Source of the DNA: Treponema sp.
GTDB taxonomy: Bacteria > Spirochaetota > Spirochaetia > Treponematales > Breznakiellaceae
Assembly (NCBI GenBank): GCA_031255615.1
Contig: JAIRSD010000041.1
Span: 1-7,921 of the forward strand
DNA: 7,921 nt
Direction of reading: 5' to 3'
Shown: positions 1 through 6,019 of the stretch, piece by piece
How the letters are laid out: each line of letters begins with the position of its first letter
Numbering within the stretch: the stretch's first letter is position 1
Notes under the pieces: model-generated
Seen by the model: the letters and a program-made list of their open reading frames with translations, nothing else
Databases searched by the model: none
Told to the model about the DNA's origin: nothing
Made by a program: the position numbers and the translations under genes

Positions 1-15
1 GGGGAGGGACGCTGG

Positions 16-182
16 GTTTTTGCGGAGCAAAAACGTGAAGGCCCAAAAACGGCAGGGAGGCCGTTTTTGGGCGGGCGAAAGCCCCCGGGCTTTCGCCGCG
101 CAAGGGATAGAAGCGGAATACCCCGCCCCCTGCGGGGGCGGGGAATTGGAGCGGATAGCCCGGTCCCCGCCGCAGGCGGGGA
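16..182 (+). repeat. Modular palindromic intergenic repeat, copy A
   Basis: This is a run of perfect hairpins around a core found three times in the window. In order: GTTTTTGC-GGA-GCAAAAAC (16-34); a 13-bp stem (41-53 with 60-72) with loop AGGGAG; a 10-bp stem (74-83 with 88-97); the core start GCGCAAGGGATAG (98-110); a 10-bp GC stem (121-130 with 134-143); the core end ATAGCCCGGT (155-164); and TCCCCGCC-GCA-GGCGGGGA (164-182). The core ends and module order match copies B and C. It lies just downstream of hisC, outside any gene. No T-run follows the hairpins, so I do not call it an intrinsic terminator. The function is unknown; a REP-like element is the nearest familiar class. Confidence 0.8.
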
Positions 183-292
183 TGCGCCCTGATTATGACA
201 AACCCGATTCCTTTGCTGCCTCGTCCCGTAGGCCGCGTACTATTTTCGCGGGGAAATTTGCGCTCGCGGAGGGAAACGCGGCTGGTTTTTGT
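183..292. other. Spacer downstream of hisC
   Basis: This short spacer lies between repeat copy A and the hisC stop codon. I see a weak inverted repeat, CCGCG and CGCGG (233-251). There is no hairpin followed by a T-run on the minus strand, so no intrinsic terminator for the his operon is visible. No convincing gene is present. Confidence 0.5.
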
Positions 293-1393
293 TTAGCGCG
301 GCCCCAGATTCCGGCCGGGGTTTGGGGAAAGCCCGTCGATCTCCCGGCAGGCATCAAGGAAGCGGTCCATCTCCTCGTCGGTCCCCACGGTTACCCGCAG
401 AAAATCGTCGGTCCGCCCGCCCTCAAAGCGCCGGACCAGGATTCCCCGTTCCCGCAACGCGGTAAAGGCCCGGAGCCCCGGCGTACGGGGGAAGCGGATG
501 AACAAGAAATTCGCCGCCGAGGAGATCACCGTAAAGCCCCGGACCGCCAGTTCTCCGGCTGTCCGCGTCCTGGCGGCGATGATCCGCCGGCTCAGTTCGT
601 CGTAGTAGGCAGTATCGGCGACGGCGGCGGCGGCGGCGGCCTGGGCCAGCCGATCCAGGGTGTAGGAATTAAAGGAATCCCGGACCCGGCAGAGCCCCTC
701 GATAAGCTCCTCCCCGGCAACGGCGAAGCCCGCCCGCAGCCCCGCCAGGGCGGAGGATTTGGAAAAGGTCTGGACCACCATCAGGTTGGGGTGGGCTGCG
801 AGGTGGGGGATCAGAGTCCGGCCCCCAAAGGCGATATACGCCTCGTCCACGATAAGGACGCGGCCCTGCCGTTCCTGCCATTCCGCCAGGGAAAGAATCG
901 CGGCGGTATCGAGAATCCTGCCGGTGGGGGCGTTGGGGTTGGGAAAGATGATCCCCCCGTTGGGGACCTGGTAGTCCTCCGGGCGGATGGCGAAGTCCTT
1001 GTCCAGGGGAACGGTCTTAAAGGGCGCGTCCCACAGTTCCGCGTAGACCCGGTAAAAGCTGTAGGTGATGTCGGGAAAGAGGATCGCCCTGTCCGCGGGG
1101 AAAAAGGCGGCAAAGGCAAAGGCAAGGACCTCGTCGGAGCCGTTTCCCGCGAAGACCTGGCCGGGCCTTAGCCCGTAACGGGCGGCGACGGCCTCCCGCA
1201 GTTCCGTGCAGGAGGGGTCCGGGTACAGGCGGAGGCCCTCCCCGGCGGCCCGGCGGATCGCCTCAAGGACCCGGGGGGAAGGGGGGTAGGGGTTCTCGTT
1301 GGTGTTGAGCTTGATGAAGCGCCGGTCCCGGGGCTGTTCCCCCGGCACATAGGGGGAAAGGCGGCGCAGCCGTTCATTCCAATATTTGCTCAT
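293..1393 (-). CDS. hisC: Histidinol-phosphate aminotransferase HisC
   Basis: The product is a 366-residue PLP-dependent fold-type I aminotransferase. It interconverts imidazole-acetol phosphate plus glutamate and histidinol phosphate plus 2-oxoglutarate in the cytoplasm. Visible landmarks are LNTNENPYPP (29-38), GNGSDE (83-88) for phosphate binding, NPNAPTG (152-158), D183 with Y186 in VDEAY, the Schiff-base lysine K212 in TFSKSSALAGLRAGF, and R333 in LRVTVGT for the substrate carboxylate. The length is normal for HisC. The ATG at 1393 is preceded by GGAGG eight bases upstream. It is the last gene of the operon. Its start codon overlaps the stop of a possible 22-codon ORF (ATGA). Being inside a his operon supports HisC over related aromatic aminotransferases. 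Confidence 0.96.
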   Translation of the reverse strand: MSKYWNERLRRLSPYVPGEQPRDRRFIKLNTNENPYPPSPRVLEAIRRAAGEGLRLYPDPSCTELREAVAARYGLRPGQVFAGNGSDEVLAFAFAAFFPADRAILFPDITYSFYRVYAELWDAPFKTVPLDKDFAIRPEDYQVPNGGIIFPNPNAPTGRILDTAAILSLAEWQERQGRVLIVDEAYIAFGGRTLIPHLAAHPNLMVVQTFSKSSALAGLRAGFAVAGEELIEGLCRVRDSFNSYTLDRLAQAAAAAAVADTAYYDELSRRIIAARTRTAGELAVRGFTVISSAANFLFIRFPRTPGLRAFTALRERGILVRRFEGGRTDDFLRVTVGTDEEMDRFLDACREIDGLSPNPGRNLGPR

Positions 1394-1458
1394 CTCCGCC
1401 GCCTCCGCGTTTCGCCCTTTCCTTGTGTTTTTTGCGGACCCGCTTTTTCCGTGTTCAT
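1390..1458 (-). CDS. Possible 22-residue basic ORF between hisAIE and hisC
   Basis: This small ORF exactly fills the gap between the hisA-I-E fusion and hisC. Its ATG overlaps the upstream TGA (ATGA, 1455-1458) and its TGA overlaps the hisC ATG (1390-1393). The product would start MNTEKAG and end in five arginines. No good Shine-Dalgarno sequence is seen, so it would depend on translational coupling. Its first seven residues equal those of the threonine aldolase at 6409, with only synonymous codon differences. It may be no more than an open stretch of spacer. I recognise no family. Confidence 0.3.
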   Translation of the reverse strand: MNTEKAGPQKTQGKGETRRRRR

Positions 1459-2804
1459 TTCTTGTGCCGCCGGTCCAGCTCGTCCAGCACTTCCCCGACC
1501 TTTACCCCGGCGCGGGTCAGAAGGACCGCGGCAAAGTACAGTAGATCCGCGGCCTCCCAGATAACTTCGTCCCGGGTTCCGGCCTCGCAAAGTTCCTCCG
1601 CCTCCTCCCGCAGCTTTTCCCGGACCAGTTCGTCGTCCAGGGCGGCGGTGTAGGAACCGGGGCTTGGATTGCGGAGCCGCCCGGCGATAATCTCCTGAAG
1701 GAATTCCAGGCTGTAGCGGCGTCCCGTTTCAAAGCAGGAAAAGGCCCCGGTGTGGCAGGCGGGGCCGGCGGGCTCCACCACCGCCAGAAGGGCGTCCCGG
1801 TCGCAGTCCGCCCGCATCCGCAGCAAGGCAAGGGTGTTCCCCGAATGTTCCCCCTTCATCCACAGGGTGTTCCGGGTGCGGCTGTGGAAGCAGAGATTCC
1901 CCCGCCTAAAACTTTCCCTTACCGCCTCCCGGTCCGCGAAGCCGGTCATCAGCACCTGCCCGTCGGGGCTTTGGGCAATGACCGGGAGCAGGCCCTCCGC
2001 GCCGTCGGTATTGTTGGCAGTCATGCCGGCGGCATTGCTGTTTGAGGATGCGCCGGAGGGGGCGTAGGCCCCCTTCTTCCAGTTAAGGGAGCAGACAAAG
2101 GCCTCCGCCAGTTCGATCTTTCCCGTGTACAGGGCCATGCCCAACTGCGCGTCGCAGCCCAGGGCCGCGAGGGCCGCAAGCTCCTCCACGCTGCCCAGCC
2201 CCCCCGCCGCGGTAACGCCGCAGGAGACCGCCTGCCGCAGGGCCCTGACGGGTTCCAGGTCCAGACCCCGCATGGTCCCCTCCCGGTCCACCCCAGTAAA
2301 GAGGAGCTCCCCGCAGAAATCCTGCGCCCTTTTCGCGGTCTCAATCAGGTCCAGGCCGGTGGGGGTTTTCCAGCCGTCCACCACAATTTCGCAATCCCCC
2401 CCGACCCGTTTCACCGCGTCCACCGCGACGATAAGCCGTTCCCTGCCGATGGACTTGGCCATTCCTTCCAGAAATTCTTCGTCCAGGGCGAAGATTCCGC
2501 CCTTTCGAAAGGCCCGGGACCCGATGATGATCTTTTCCGCCCCCAGGCTTACCAGTTCCCGGGCCTCTTCGGGGCCGCGAATCCCCCCGCCCACCCTACA
2601 GCGGGCCTTCCTGAGCAGGGACCGCAGCAGGCCGGCGTTGGAGCCCGTTCCCATGGCCGCGTCCAAGTCGATGACCGCCACTTCCCCGTAGCGGTCAAAT
2701 TCCTCCGCCAGCTCCGCCGCGTTATCCCGTTGCAGCATCAGTTCGGACCCCTGTTTAAGCTGGACGACCTTTCCGCCCTGCAAATCTATCGACGCAATCA
2801 CCAT
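1455..2804 (-). CDS. hisA-hisIE: HisA-HisI-HisE fusion: ProFAR isomerase, PRA-CH and PRA-PH
   Basis: This single 449-residue frame carries three activities that supply PRFAR to HisF-HisH. Residues 1-240 are HisA, a (beta-alpha)8 barrel that isomerises ProFAR to PRFAR. D7 (ASIDLQGGK) and D129 (VAVDA) are the expected acid/base pair, and VGGGIR (71-76) and TAAGG (198-202) fit phosphate-binding loops. Residues 243-270 are a low-complexity linker. Residues 272-359 are HisI, phosphoribosyl-AMP cyclohydrolase, with WMKGEHSGNT (315-324), DCDRD (333-337), and zinc ligands C334, C350 and C357 in ACHTGAFSCF. Residues 366-449 are HisE, phosphoribosyl-ATP pyrophosphatase, with EKLREEAEEL (396-405) and EAADLLY (417-423). 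HisI-HisE fusions are common; adding HisA at the front is not a usual arrangement. I chose the ATG at 2804 over the GTG at 2813 because AAAGGGGG sits 10 bases before the ATG but only one base before the GTG. The 3' end of hisF overlaps by seven bases (ATGGTGA). Confidence 0.95.
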   Translation of the reverse strand: MVIASIDLQGGKVVQLKQGSELMLQRDNAAELAEEFDRYGEVAVIDLDAAMGTGSNAGLLRSLLRKARCRVGGGIRGPEEARELVSLGAEKIIIGSRAFRKGGIFALDEEFLEGMAKSIGRERLIVAVDAVKRVGGDCEIVVDGWKTPTGLDLIETAKRAQDFCGELLFTGVDREGTMRGLDLEPVRALRQAVSCGVTAAGGLGSVEELAALAALGCDAQLGMALYTGKIELAEAFVCSLNWKKGAYAPSGASSNSNAAGMTANNTDGAEGLLPVIAQSPDGQVLMTGFADREAVRESFRRGNLCFHSRTRNTLWMKGEHSGNTLALLRMRADCDRDALLAVVEPAGPACHTGAFSCFETGRRYSLEFLQEIIAGRLRNPSPGSYTAALDDELVREKLREEAEELCEAGTRDEVIWEAADLLYFAAVLLTRAGVKVGEVLDELDRRHKK

Positions 2805-3631
2805 CTGACGCACACCCCCTTTGACTCGGCGTAACGCTTTATCTCCTGAATCGTGGTTTTTTCAAAATGGAGCAGGGAGGCTACCAGGGCGGCGTCCGCA
2901 CCGGGATCTTTCAGGACCCCGGCGATCTGATCCAGATTCCCCGCCCCCCCGGAGGCGATGACCGGCACCGGCACGGCCTCCAGTATGGCGGCGGTTAGGT
3001 CCAGGTCGTAGCCCCCGCCGGTGCCGTCGGCATCGATGGAATTAAGGAGAATTTCCCCGGCCCCCAGTTCCACCGCCCGTATCGCCCAGGCGATCGCGTC
3101 TATCCCCGTATCGGTACGGCCCCCGTGGGAATAGGCGGTCCAGCGTTTTGCCCCCGGCCCTTCGCCGCCGTCCCGGGCGCCGCCTTCGTTGCCGCCCGAT
3201 GCGTTGCCGGCGGCATCGCCCGATGCGCCGCTTCTTTTGGCATCGATGGAAAGGACCACGCACTGCCGTCCATAGGCCCGGGCCATCTCCGAAAGCAGCG
3301 CGGGCCGGGCAAGGGCGCTGGTGCAGACCGACACCTTGTCCGCCCCCGCGTTCATCGCCTCCCGCATGTCTTCCACGCCGCGGATGCCTCCCCCCACGCA
3401 GAGGGGGATAAAGACCTCCGCCGCCACCCGGCGCACCACCTCCAGCAGGGTGGCCCGGCTTTTGTCGGAGGCCCCTATGTCCAGAAAGGTAAGTTCGTCC
3501 GCCCCCCCGTCGTTGTAGCGGCGGGCCAGTTCCACCGGGTCCCCCGCGTCCTGAATCCCCCGAAACTTGATTCCCTTTACCACCCGGCCGTCGTCAACGT
3601 CCAGGCAGGGGATGATCCGTTTAGCCTGCAT
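2798..3631 (-). CDS. hisF: Imidazole glycerol phosphate synthase cyclase subunit HisF
   Basis: HisF uses ammonia made by HisH to turn PRFAR into imidazole glycerol phosphate and AICAR. The 277-residue product is a (beta-alpha)8 barrel with [15 protein letters not shown] (6-20), catalytic D11 and D130 (SIDAKR), CVGGGIRG (78-85), [12 protein letters not shown] (198-209) and VIASGGAG (224-231). It is longer than the usual 250 to 258 residues. A Gly/Ala/Asn-rich insert at about residues 134-160 (DNA 3152-3232) falls just after the D130 strand, before the WTAYSHGGR segment, on the catalytic side of the barrel. Catalytic residues on both sides are intact and the frame is open, so I expect an active enzyme with a flexible loop. 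GGGAGG lies nine bases before the ATG. The gene follows hisH after 42 bases and overlaps hisA-I-E. Confidence 0.96.
   Translation of the reverse strand: MQAKRIIPCLDVDDGRVVKGIKFRGIQDAGDPVELARRYNDGGADELTFLDIGASDKSRATLLEVVRRVAAEVFIPLCVGGGIRGVEDMREAMNAGADKVSVCTSALARPALLSEMARAYGRQCVVLSIDAKRSGASGDAAGNASGGNEGGARDGGEGPGAKRWTAYSHGGRTDTGIDAIAWAIRAVELGAGEILLNSIDADGTGGGYDLDLTAAILEAVPVPVIASGGAGNLDQIAGVLKDPGADAALVASLLHFEKTTIQEIKRYAESKGVCVRW
2815..2822 (-). promoter_or_regulatory. Shine-Dalgarno that decides the hisA-I-E start
   Basis: AAAGGGGG on the minus strand lies 10 bases before the ATG at 2804 and only one base before the in-frame GTG at 2813. It therefore supports the ATG. It lies inside the last codons of hisF, so translation of the two genes is probably coupled. 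Confidence 0.65.
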
Positions 3632-3673
3632 AGCGATAAGCCTCCCGGCGGATCCCGCGGCGCGGTAAAGGGG

Positions 3674-4309
3674 TCACGCCGAAACCCCCGTCCAGTTTTC
3701 CAGAAGCCGGAGCCCCGCCTTTCCCGATTTTTCGGGGTGAAACTGCACGGCCCCCAGGTTCCCCCGTTCCACCGCCGCGCAGTAGGGCAGGTAATACTCC
3801 GCCTCCGCCGCGGTAAAGCGGTCGTCCTCGGGGGCGGCGTAGTAGGAATGGATGTAGTAGAAAAAGCTGTTTTCCGGCACGCCGGAGAACAGCCGGGAAC
3901 CGGGCCGGGCCCGGGTCTGATTCCAGCCGATCTGGGGAACCTTGCGTCCGGGGAATTTTTTTACCCCCCCCGCCACGATCCCCAGGCCCCGGATTTCCTT
4001 CCCGTCCTCCGGCGGGGCCTCCTCGGAATAGTCAAAAAGGAGTTGCAGGCCGATGCAGATTCCCAGGAAGGGCCGGTCCGCCAGAATCCATTCCCGGATA
4101 GCCTGGGCGTAGCCTGATTGCTCCAGGGAAGCCATGGCCGCGCCGAAGTGGCCGTCCCCAGGAAAGATGATCCCGGCGAATTCCGAATTGTTCCCCAGGT
4201 CTTCCGGCCCCCTGGTAAAGCGGGACTCCGCCCCCAGGGTCTTCAGGGCGTTCATCACGGAGCCCAGATTCCCCGCGCCGTAATCGACGACCCCGATCTT
4301 CCCCCTCAC
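3674..4309 (-). CDS. hisH: Imidazole glycerol phosphate synthase glutaminase subunit HisH
   Basis: HisH is a class I glutamine amidotransferase that hydrolyses glutamine and passes ammonia through the HisF barrel. The 211-residue product has VVDYGAGNLGSV (7-18), the oxyanion region PGDGHFG (50-56), the nucleophile C85 in FLGICIGLQLLF, and the H191/E193 pair in AVQFHPEKSG, which completes the Cys-His-Glu triad. The length is normal. The start is GTG at 4309, overlapping the hisB stop as GTGA, with AAGGGGG eight bases upstream. No other start would keep the N-terminal strand. The adjacent hisF encodes its obligate partner. Confidence 0.96.
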   Translation of the reverse strand: MRGKIGVVDYGAGNLGSVMNALKTLGAESRFTRGPEDLGNNSEFAGIIFPGDGHFGAAMASLEQSGYAQAIREWILADRPFLGICIGLQLLFDYSEEAPPEDGKEIRGLGIVAGGVKKFPGRKVPQIGWNQTRARPGSRLFSGVPENSFFYYIHSYYAAPEDDRFTAAEAEYYLPYCAAVERGNLGAVQFHPEKSGKAGLRLLENWTGVSA

Positions 4310-4926
4310 GCCAGAACCCCCTTGGCGGAGGGGATGCGGTCCCCGGCGCGGCCGTCGATCTCGCAGGCCTCCCGCAGGGCCCGGGCCGCCGCCTTAAAAA
4401 CCGCCTCGATCTTGTGGTGGTCGCTGCGGCCCCGGATAATCTCCAGATGCAGGGTAAGGCCCCCGGCGCCGGCGAAGGCCTGCCAAAAATCCTGGGCCGT
4501 ATCGGTCTGGAAAGAAGCAGCCCCCCAGCCTGGGGCGGCGCTCAACAGGGGGGCCGGGGAAAGGGGGACCTCGTAAACCAGGAAGGGCCGCCCGGAAACA
4601 TCCACCGCCGCCCGGGCCAGGGTCTCGTCCATGGGGTAAAGGCAGCTCCCCACCCGGCGGATGCCCCGCTTGTCCCCCAGGGCCTGGGCAAAGCAGCGGC
4701 CCAGGACGATCCCCGTGTCTTCCACCAGATGATGCTGATCCACCTCCAGATCCCCCCGGGCCCGGATGTCAATATCAAAAAGGCCGTGCCGGGCAAAGGT
4801 GTTGAGCATGTGGCCCATGAAACCGATGGGGTATTCAAGCCGGGCCTCCCCTCCGCCGTCCAGGTTGAGCTTAACGGTGATGTCCGTCTCCTTCGTGGCC
4901 CGGCTGAACTCCGCGATTCTTTCCAT
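4306..4926 (-). CDS. hisB: Imidazoleglycerol-phosphate dehydratase HisB (monofunctional)
   Basis: HisB dehydrates imidazole glycerol phosphate to imidazole-acetol phosphate, the HisC substrate, using manganese. The 206-residue product is the dehydratase alone, without the phosphatase domain found in the enterobacterial enzyme. Metal-site motifs are visible: H39 in FMGHML, DQHHLVED (63-70), H160 in LTLHLE, and SDHHKIEA (168-175), followed by IPSAKGVL near the C-terminus. Two departures from the family pattern as I know it are FMGHML where F(L/F)DHML is usual, and a few extra residues around PAPLLSAAPGW (124-134). It starts 14 bases after hisG; AGGAG of its ribosome binding site overlaps the hisG stop TAG. 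It ends in a GTGA overlap with hisH. Confidence 0.95.
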   Translation of the reverse strand: MERIAEFSRATKETDITVKLNLDGGGEARLEYPIGFMGHMLNTFARHGLFDIDIRARGDLEVDQHHLVEDTGIVLGRCFAQALGDKRGIRRVGSCLYPMDETLARAAVDVSGRPFLVYEVPLSPAPLLSAAPGWGAASFQTDTAQDFWQAFAGAGGLTLHLEIIRGRSDHHKIEAVFKAAARALREACEIDGRAGDRIPSAKGVLA

Positions 4927-4940
4927 CCGCCGCCCCGCTC

Positions 4941-5795
4941 CTACACGACCACTTTGCGGAGATCGTACTCCACAATATCCACGGCCCCCAGCTTTTTCAG
5001 CTTGGGAATAAGCTCCGGCACGTCCCGCTTGCGGACGGCGATCTTCACCGCGCAGCCGCCCCCCCCGTTAAGGGAGGAGACCGTGGGACTCCACATGGCC
5101 GGAAGACCGGAAACCAGGGTGTCAAAGCGGTCCGCCGCCACGTTCATTTCCAGCATCACCCGCTCCCGGGCGTCCAGCACCGCCCGGAAAAGCATGGCCA
5201 GCTCCTCAATCCGGGCCCGCTTCTCCCGGTCCGCCATGGCCGCCTTGCCCGCCACAAAACGGGTGGAGGATTCCAGAATGGTGTCAATGACCGTCAGGCC
5301 GTTGTCCCGCAGAGTCTGGCCCGATGCGGTATTATCGATAATCATGTCCGCGTCGTCCGGCGGGAAAACCTCGGTTGCCCCGTAGGTCCGCAGAATCCGG
5401 TAGCGGTAGCCCTTCGTCAAAAGCCAGGACTCCGCCAGGTTCACATACTCCGTGGCGGCCACCAGTTTCCGGGTTTTCAGTTCCGCCTCGCTCATATCCG
5501 CCGGAATCGCCGCCACAATCCGAACCCGGTCCAGCCCCAGGTCCATAATCTCCTCCACCTGGGCGCCGCTCTCCTTGATCCAGTCGATCCCCGTGAACCC
5601 CGCGTCATGACTCCCCAGCTCCAGCAGCTCCCCCACATTCTGGGGCTTCATGATCTTGGCATCCAGCCAGGAAGCGCCGATTACGGGCCGGTAAGTCCGG
5701 TCCGCCAGGTTGACGGGGAAGCCCGCGTCGTCAAAAAGCCGGACCACATTGTTAAAAATCCGCCCCTTGGGAATCAAAATCCGCAAATTTTCCAT
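4941..5795 (-). CDS. hisG: ATP phosphoribosyltransferase HisG, long form
   Basis: HisG catalyses the first and committed step, joining PRPP and ATP to give phosphoribosyl-ATP. At 284 residues it is the long form with a C-terminal regulatory domain (about 210-284, including GGGGCAVKIAVRKRDVPELI), so it should not need HisZ. In this family that domain binds histidine for feedback inhibition. The catalytic part starts LRILIPKGR (4-12), and the PRPP-binding segment is DMIIDNTASGQTLRDNGL (150-167). I chose the ATG at 5795: GGAG sits six bases upstream, while the longer TTG start at 5807 overlaps that GGAG and touches the attenuator T-run. It is the first structural gene, 81 bases after the leader peptide stop. 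Confidence 0.96.
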   Translation of the reverse strand: MENLRILIPKGRIFNNVVRLFDDAGFPVNLADRTYRPVIGASWLDAKIMKPQNVGELLELGSHDAGFTGIDWIKESGAQVEEIMDLGLDRVRIVAAIPADMSEAELKTRKLVAATEYVNLAESWLLTKGYRYRILRTYGATEVFPPDDADMIIDNTASGQTLRDNGLTVIDTILESSTRFVAGKAAMADREKRARIEELAMLFRAVLDARERVMLEMNVAADRFDTLVSGLPAMWSPTVSSLNGGGGCAVKIAVRKRDVPELIPKLKKLGAVDIVEYDLRKVVV

Positions 5796-5805
5796 ATACC
5801 GCTCC

Positions 5806-5837
5806 AAAAAAAAACCGCGGCCCCCAAGGGTCCACGG
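5806..5837 (-). terminator. Intrinsic terminator (attenuator) before hisG
   Basis: On the minus strand, arm CCGTGGACCC (5837-5828), loop TTG and arm GGGGCCGCGG (5824-5815) form a 10-position GC stem with one G-U pair and one A-G mismatch. Nine T residues (5814-5806) follow at once. The hisG ribosome binding site begins at the next base. A terminator this close to the first gene, behind a His-codon leader, is what transcription attenuation predicts. Confidence 0.85.
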
Positions 5838-5876
5838 TAAAATTCCGCTTTGCGCCGCCGCGCAGACCCCGTCGCC

Positions 5877-5909
5877 TCAGAGAAGATGATGATGGGGGGC
5901 CGTTTTCAT
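5877..5909 (-). CDS. hisL: his operon leader peptide with three consecutive His
   Basis: This 10-codon ORF reads MKTAPHHHLL, with three CAT codons in a row (5894-5886). It lies directly upstream of a terminator and hisG. In the known his leader peptides, runs of His codons sense charged tRNA-His through ribosome stalling. No Shine-Dalgarno sequence is visible before the ATG. The best promoter would start transcription at or next to this ATG, so translation may be leaderless. Three His in ten residues of an open frame at exactly this place is hard to explain by chance. The symbol is given by function, not by homology, because the peptide is too short for homology. Confidence 0.75.
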   Translation of the reverse strand: MKTAPHHHLL

Positions 5910-5915
5910 AGCATC

Positions 5916-5945
5916 ATCATAGGGCCCAGGGCAAAGACGAGTCAA
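5916..5945 (-). promoter_or_regulatory. Sigma-70-type promoter of the his operon
   Basis: On the minus strand, TTGACT (5945-5940) and TATGAT (5921-5916) each differ from the consensus by one base and are 18 bases apart. Six bases then lead to the A of the leader ATG at 5909, the best purine for a start site. A GGGCCC palindrome lies in the spacer. Confidence 0.65.
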
Positions 5946-5967
5946 GGACCGTCCCGAATCCCCGGCA

Positions 5968-5990
5968 TTTCCTGGTGAAAATTCAGGAAA
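5968..5990. promoter_or_regulatory. Inverted repeat upstream of the his promoter
   Basis: TTTCCTG (5968-5974) and CAGGAAA (5984-5990) form a 7-bp inverted repeat with a nine-base spacer, in an AT-richer patch upstream of the his -35 box. It could be an operator or an upstream promoter element. I recognise no specific regulator. Confidence 0.25.
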
Positions 5991-6019
5991 ATCTGAAATT
6001 TGATCTTCTTTTGGGCGCA

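Larger units (their letters stand above)
5806..5909 (-). promoter_or_regulatory. his operon attenuation leader with alternative hairpins
   Basis: Four segments can pair in mutually exclusive ways. Segment 1 is GGCCCC (5901-5896), just before the His codons; segment 2 is GGGGUC (5870-5865); segment 3 is GGACCC (5833-5828); segment 4 is GGGGCCGCGG (5824-5815). 1 with 2 gives six pairs including one G-U. 2 with 3 gives about six to seven pairs and is the antiterminator. 3 with 4 is the terminator. A small hairpin UGCGC-GGCG-GCGCA (5864-5851) lies inside the 2:3 loop. A ribosome stalled on the His codons would cover segment 1 and favour 2:3 and readthrough. One reaching the stop codon would cover segment 2 and favour termination. 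The pairings are read from sequence; the mechanism is inferred from the known his and trp leaders. Confidence 0.75.

Noticed and set aside
183..292. Intrinsic terminator for the his operon after hisC
   Set aside because: I found no GC hairpin followed by a T-run on the minus strand before or within copy A.
20..1171. 383-codon plus-strand open frame
   Set aside because: It lies antisense to hisC and runs into repeat copy A. Its product is glycine- and proline-rich without any recognisable motif, as expected for an antisense frame in GC-rich DNA.
3125..4117. 330-codon plus-strand open frame antisense to hisF and hisH
   Set aside because: It is a shadow of two well-supported genes with clear catalytic motifs and has no recognisable domain.
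5796..5807. TTG start of hisG at 5807
   Set aside because: It overlaps the GGAG that serves the ATG at 5795 and touches the attenuator T-run, and no ribosome binding site precedes it.
5886..5920. 9-bp inverted repeat ATGATGATG/CATCATCAT pairing the His codons with upstream sequence
   Set aside because: The upstream half is part of the -10 region and would not be transcribed if the promoter call is right. It may matter only if transcription starts further upstream.
5796..5945. T-box or other riboswitch before hisG
   Set aside because: There is no T-box consensus sequence and too little room before the terminator. A His-codon leader peptide explains the region.
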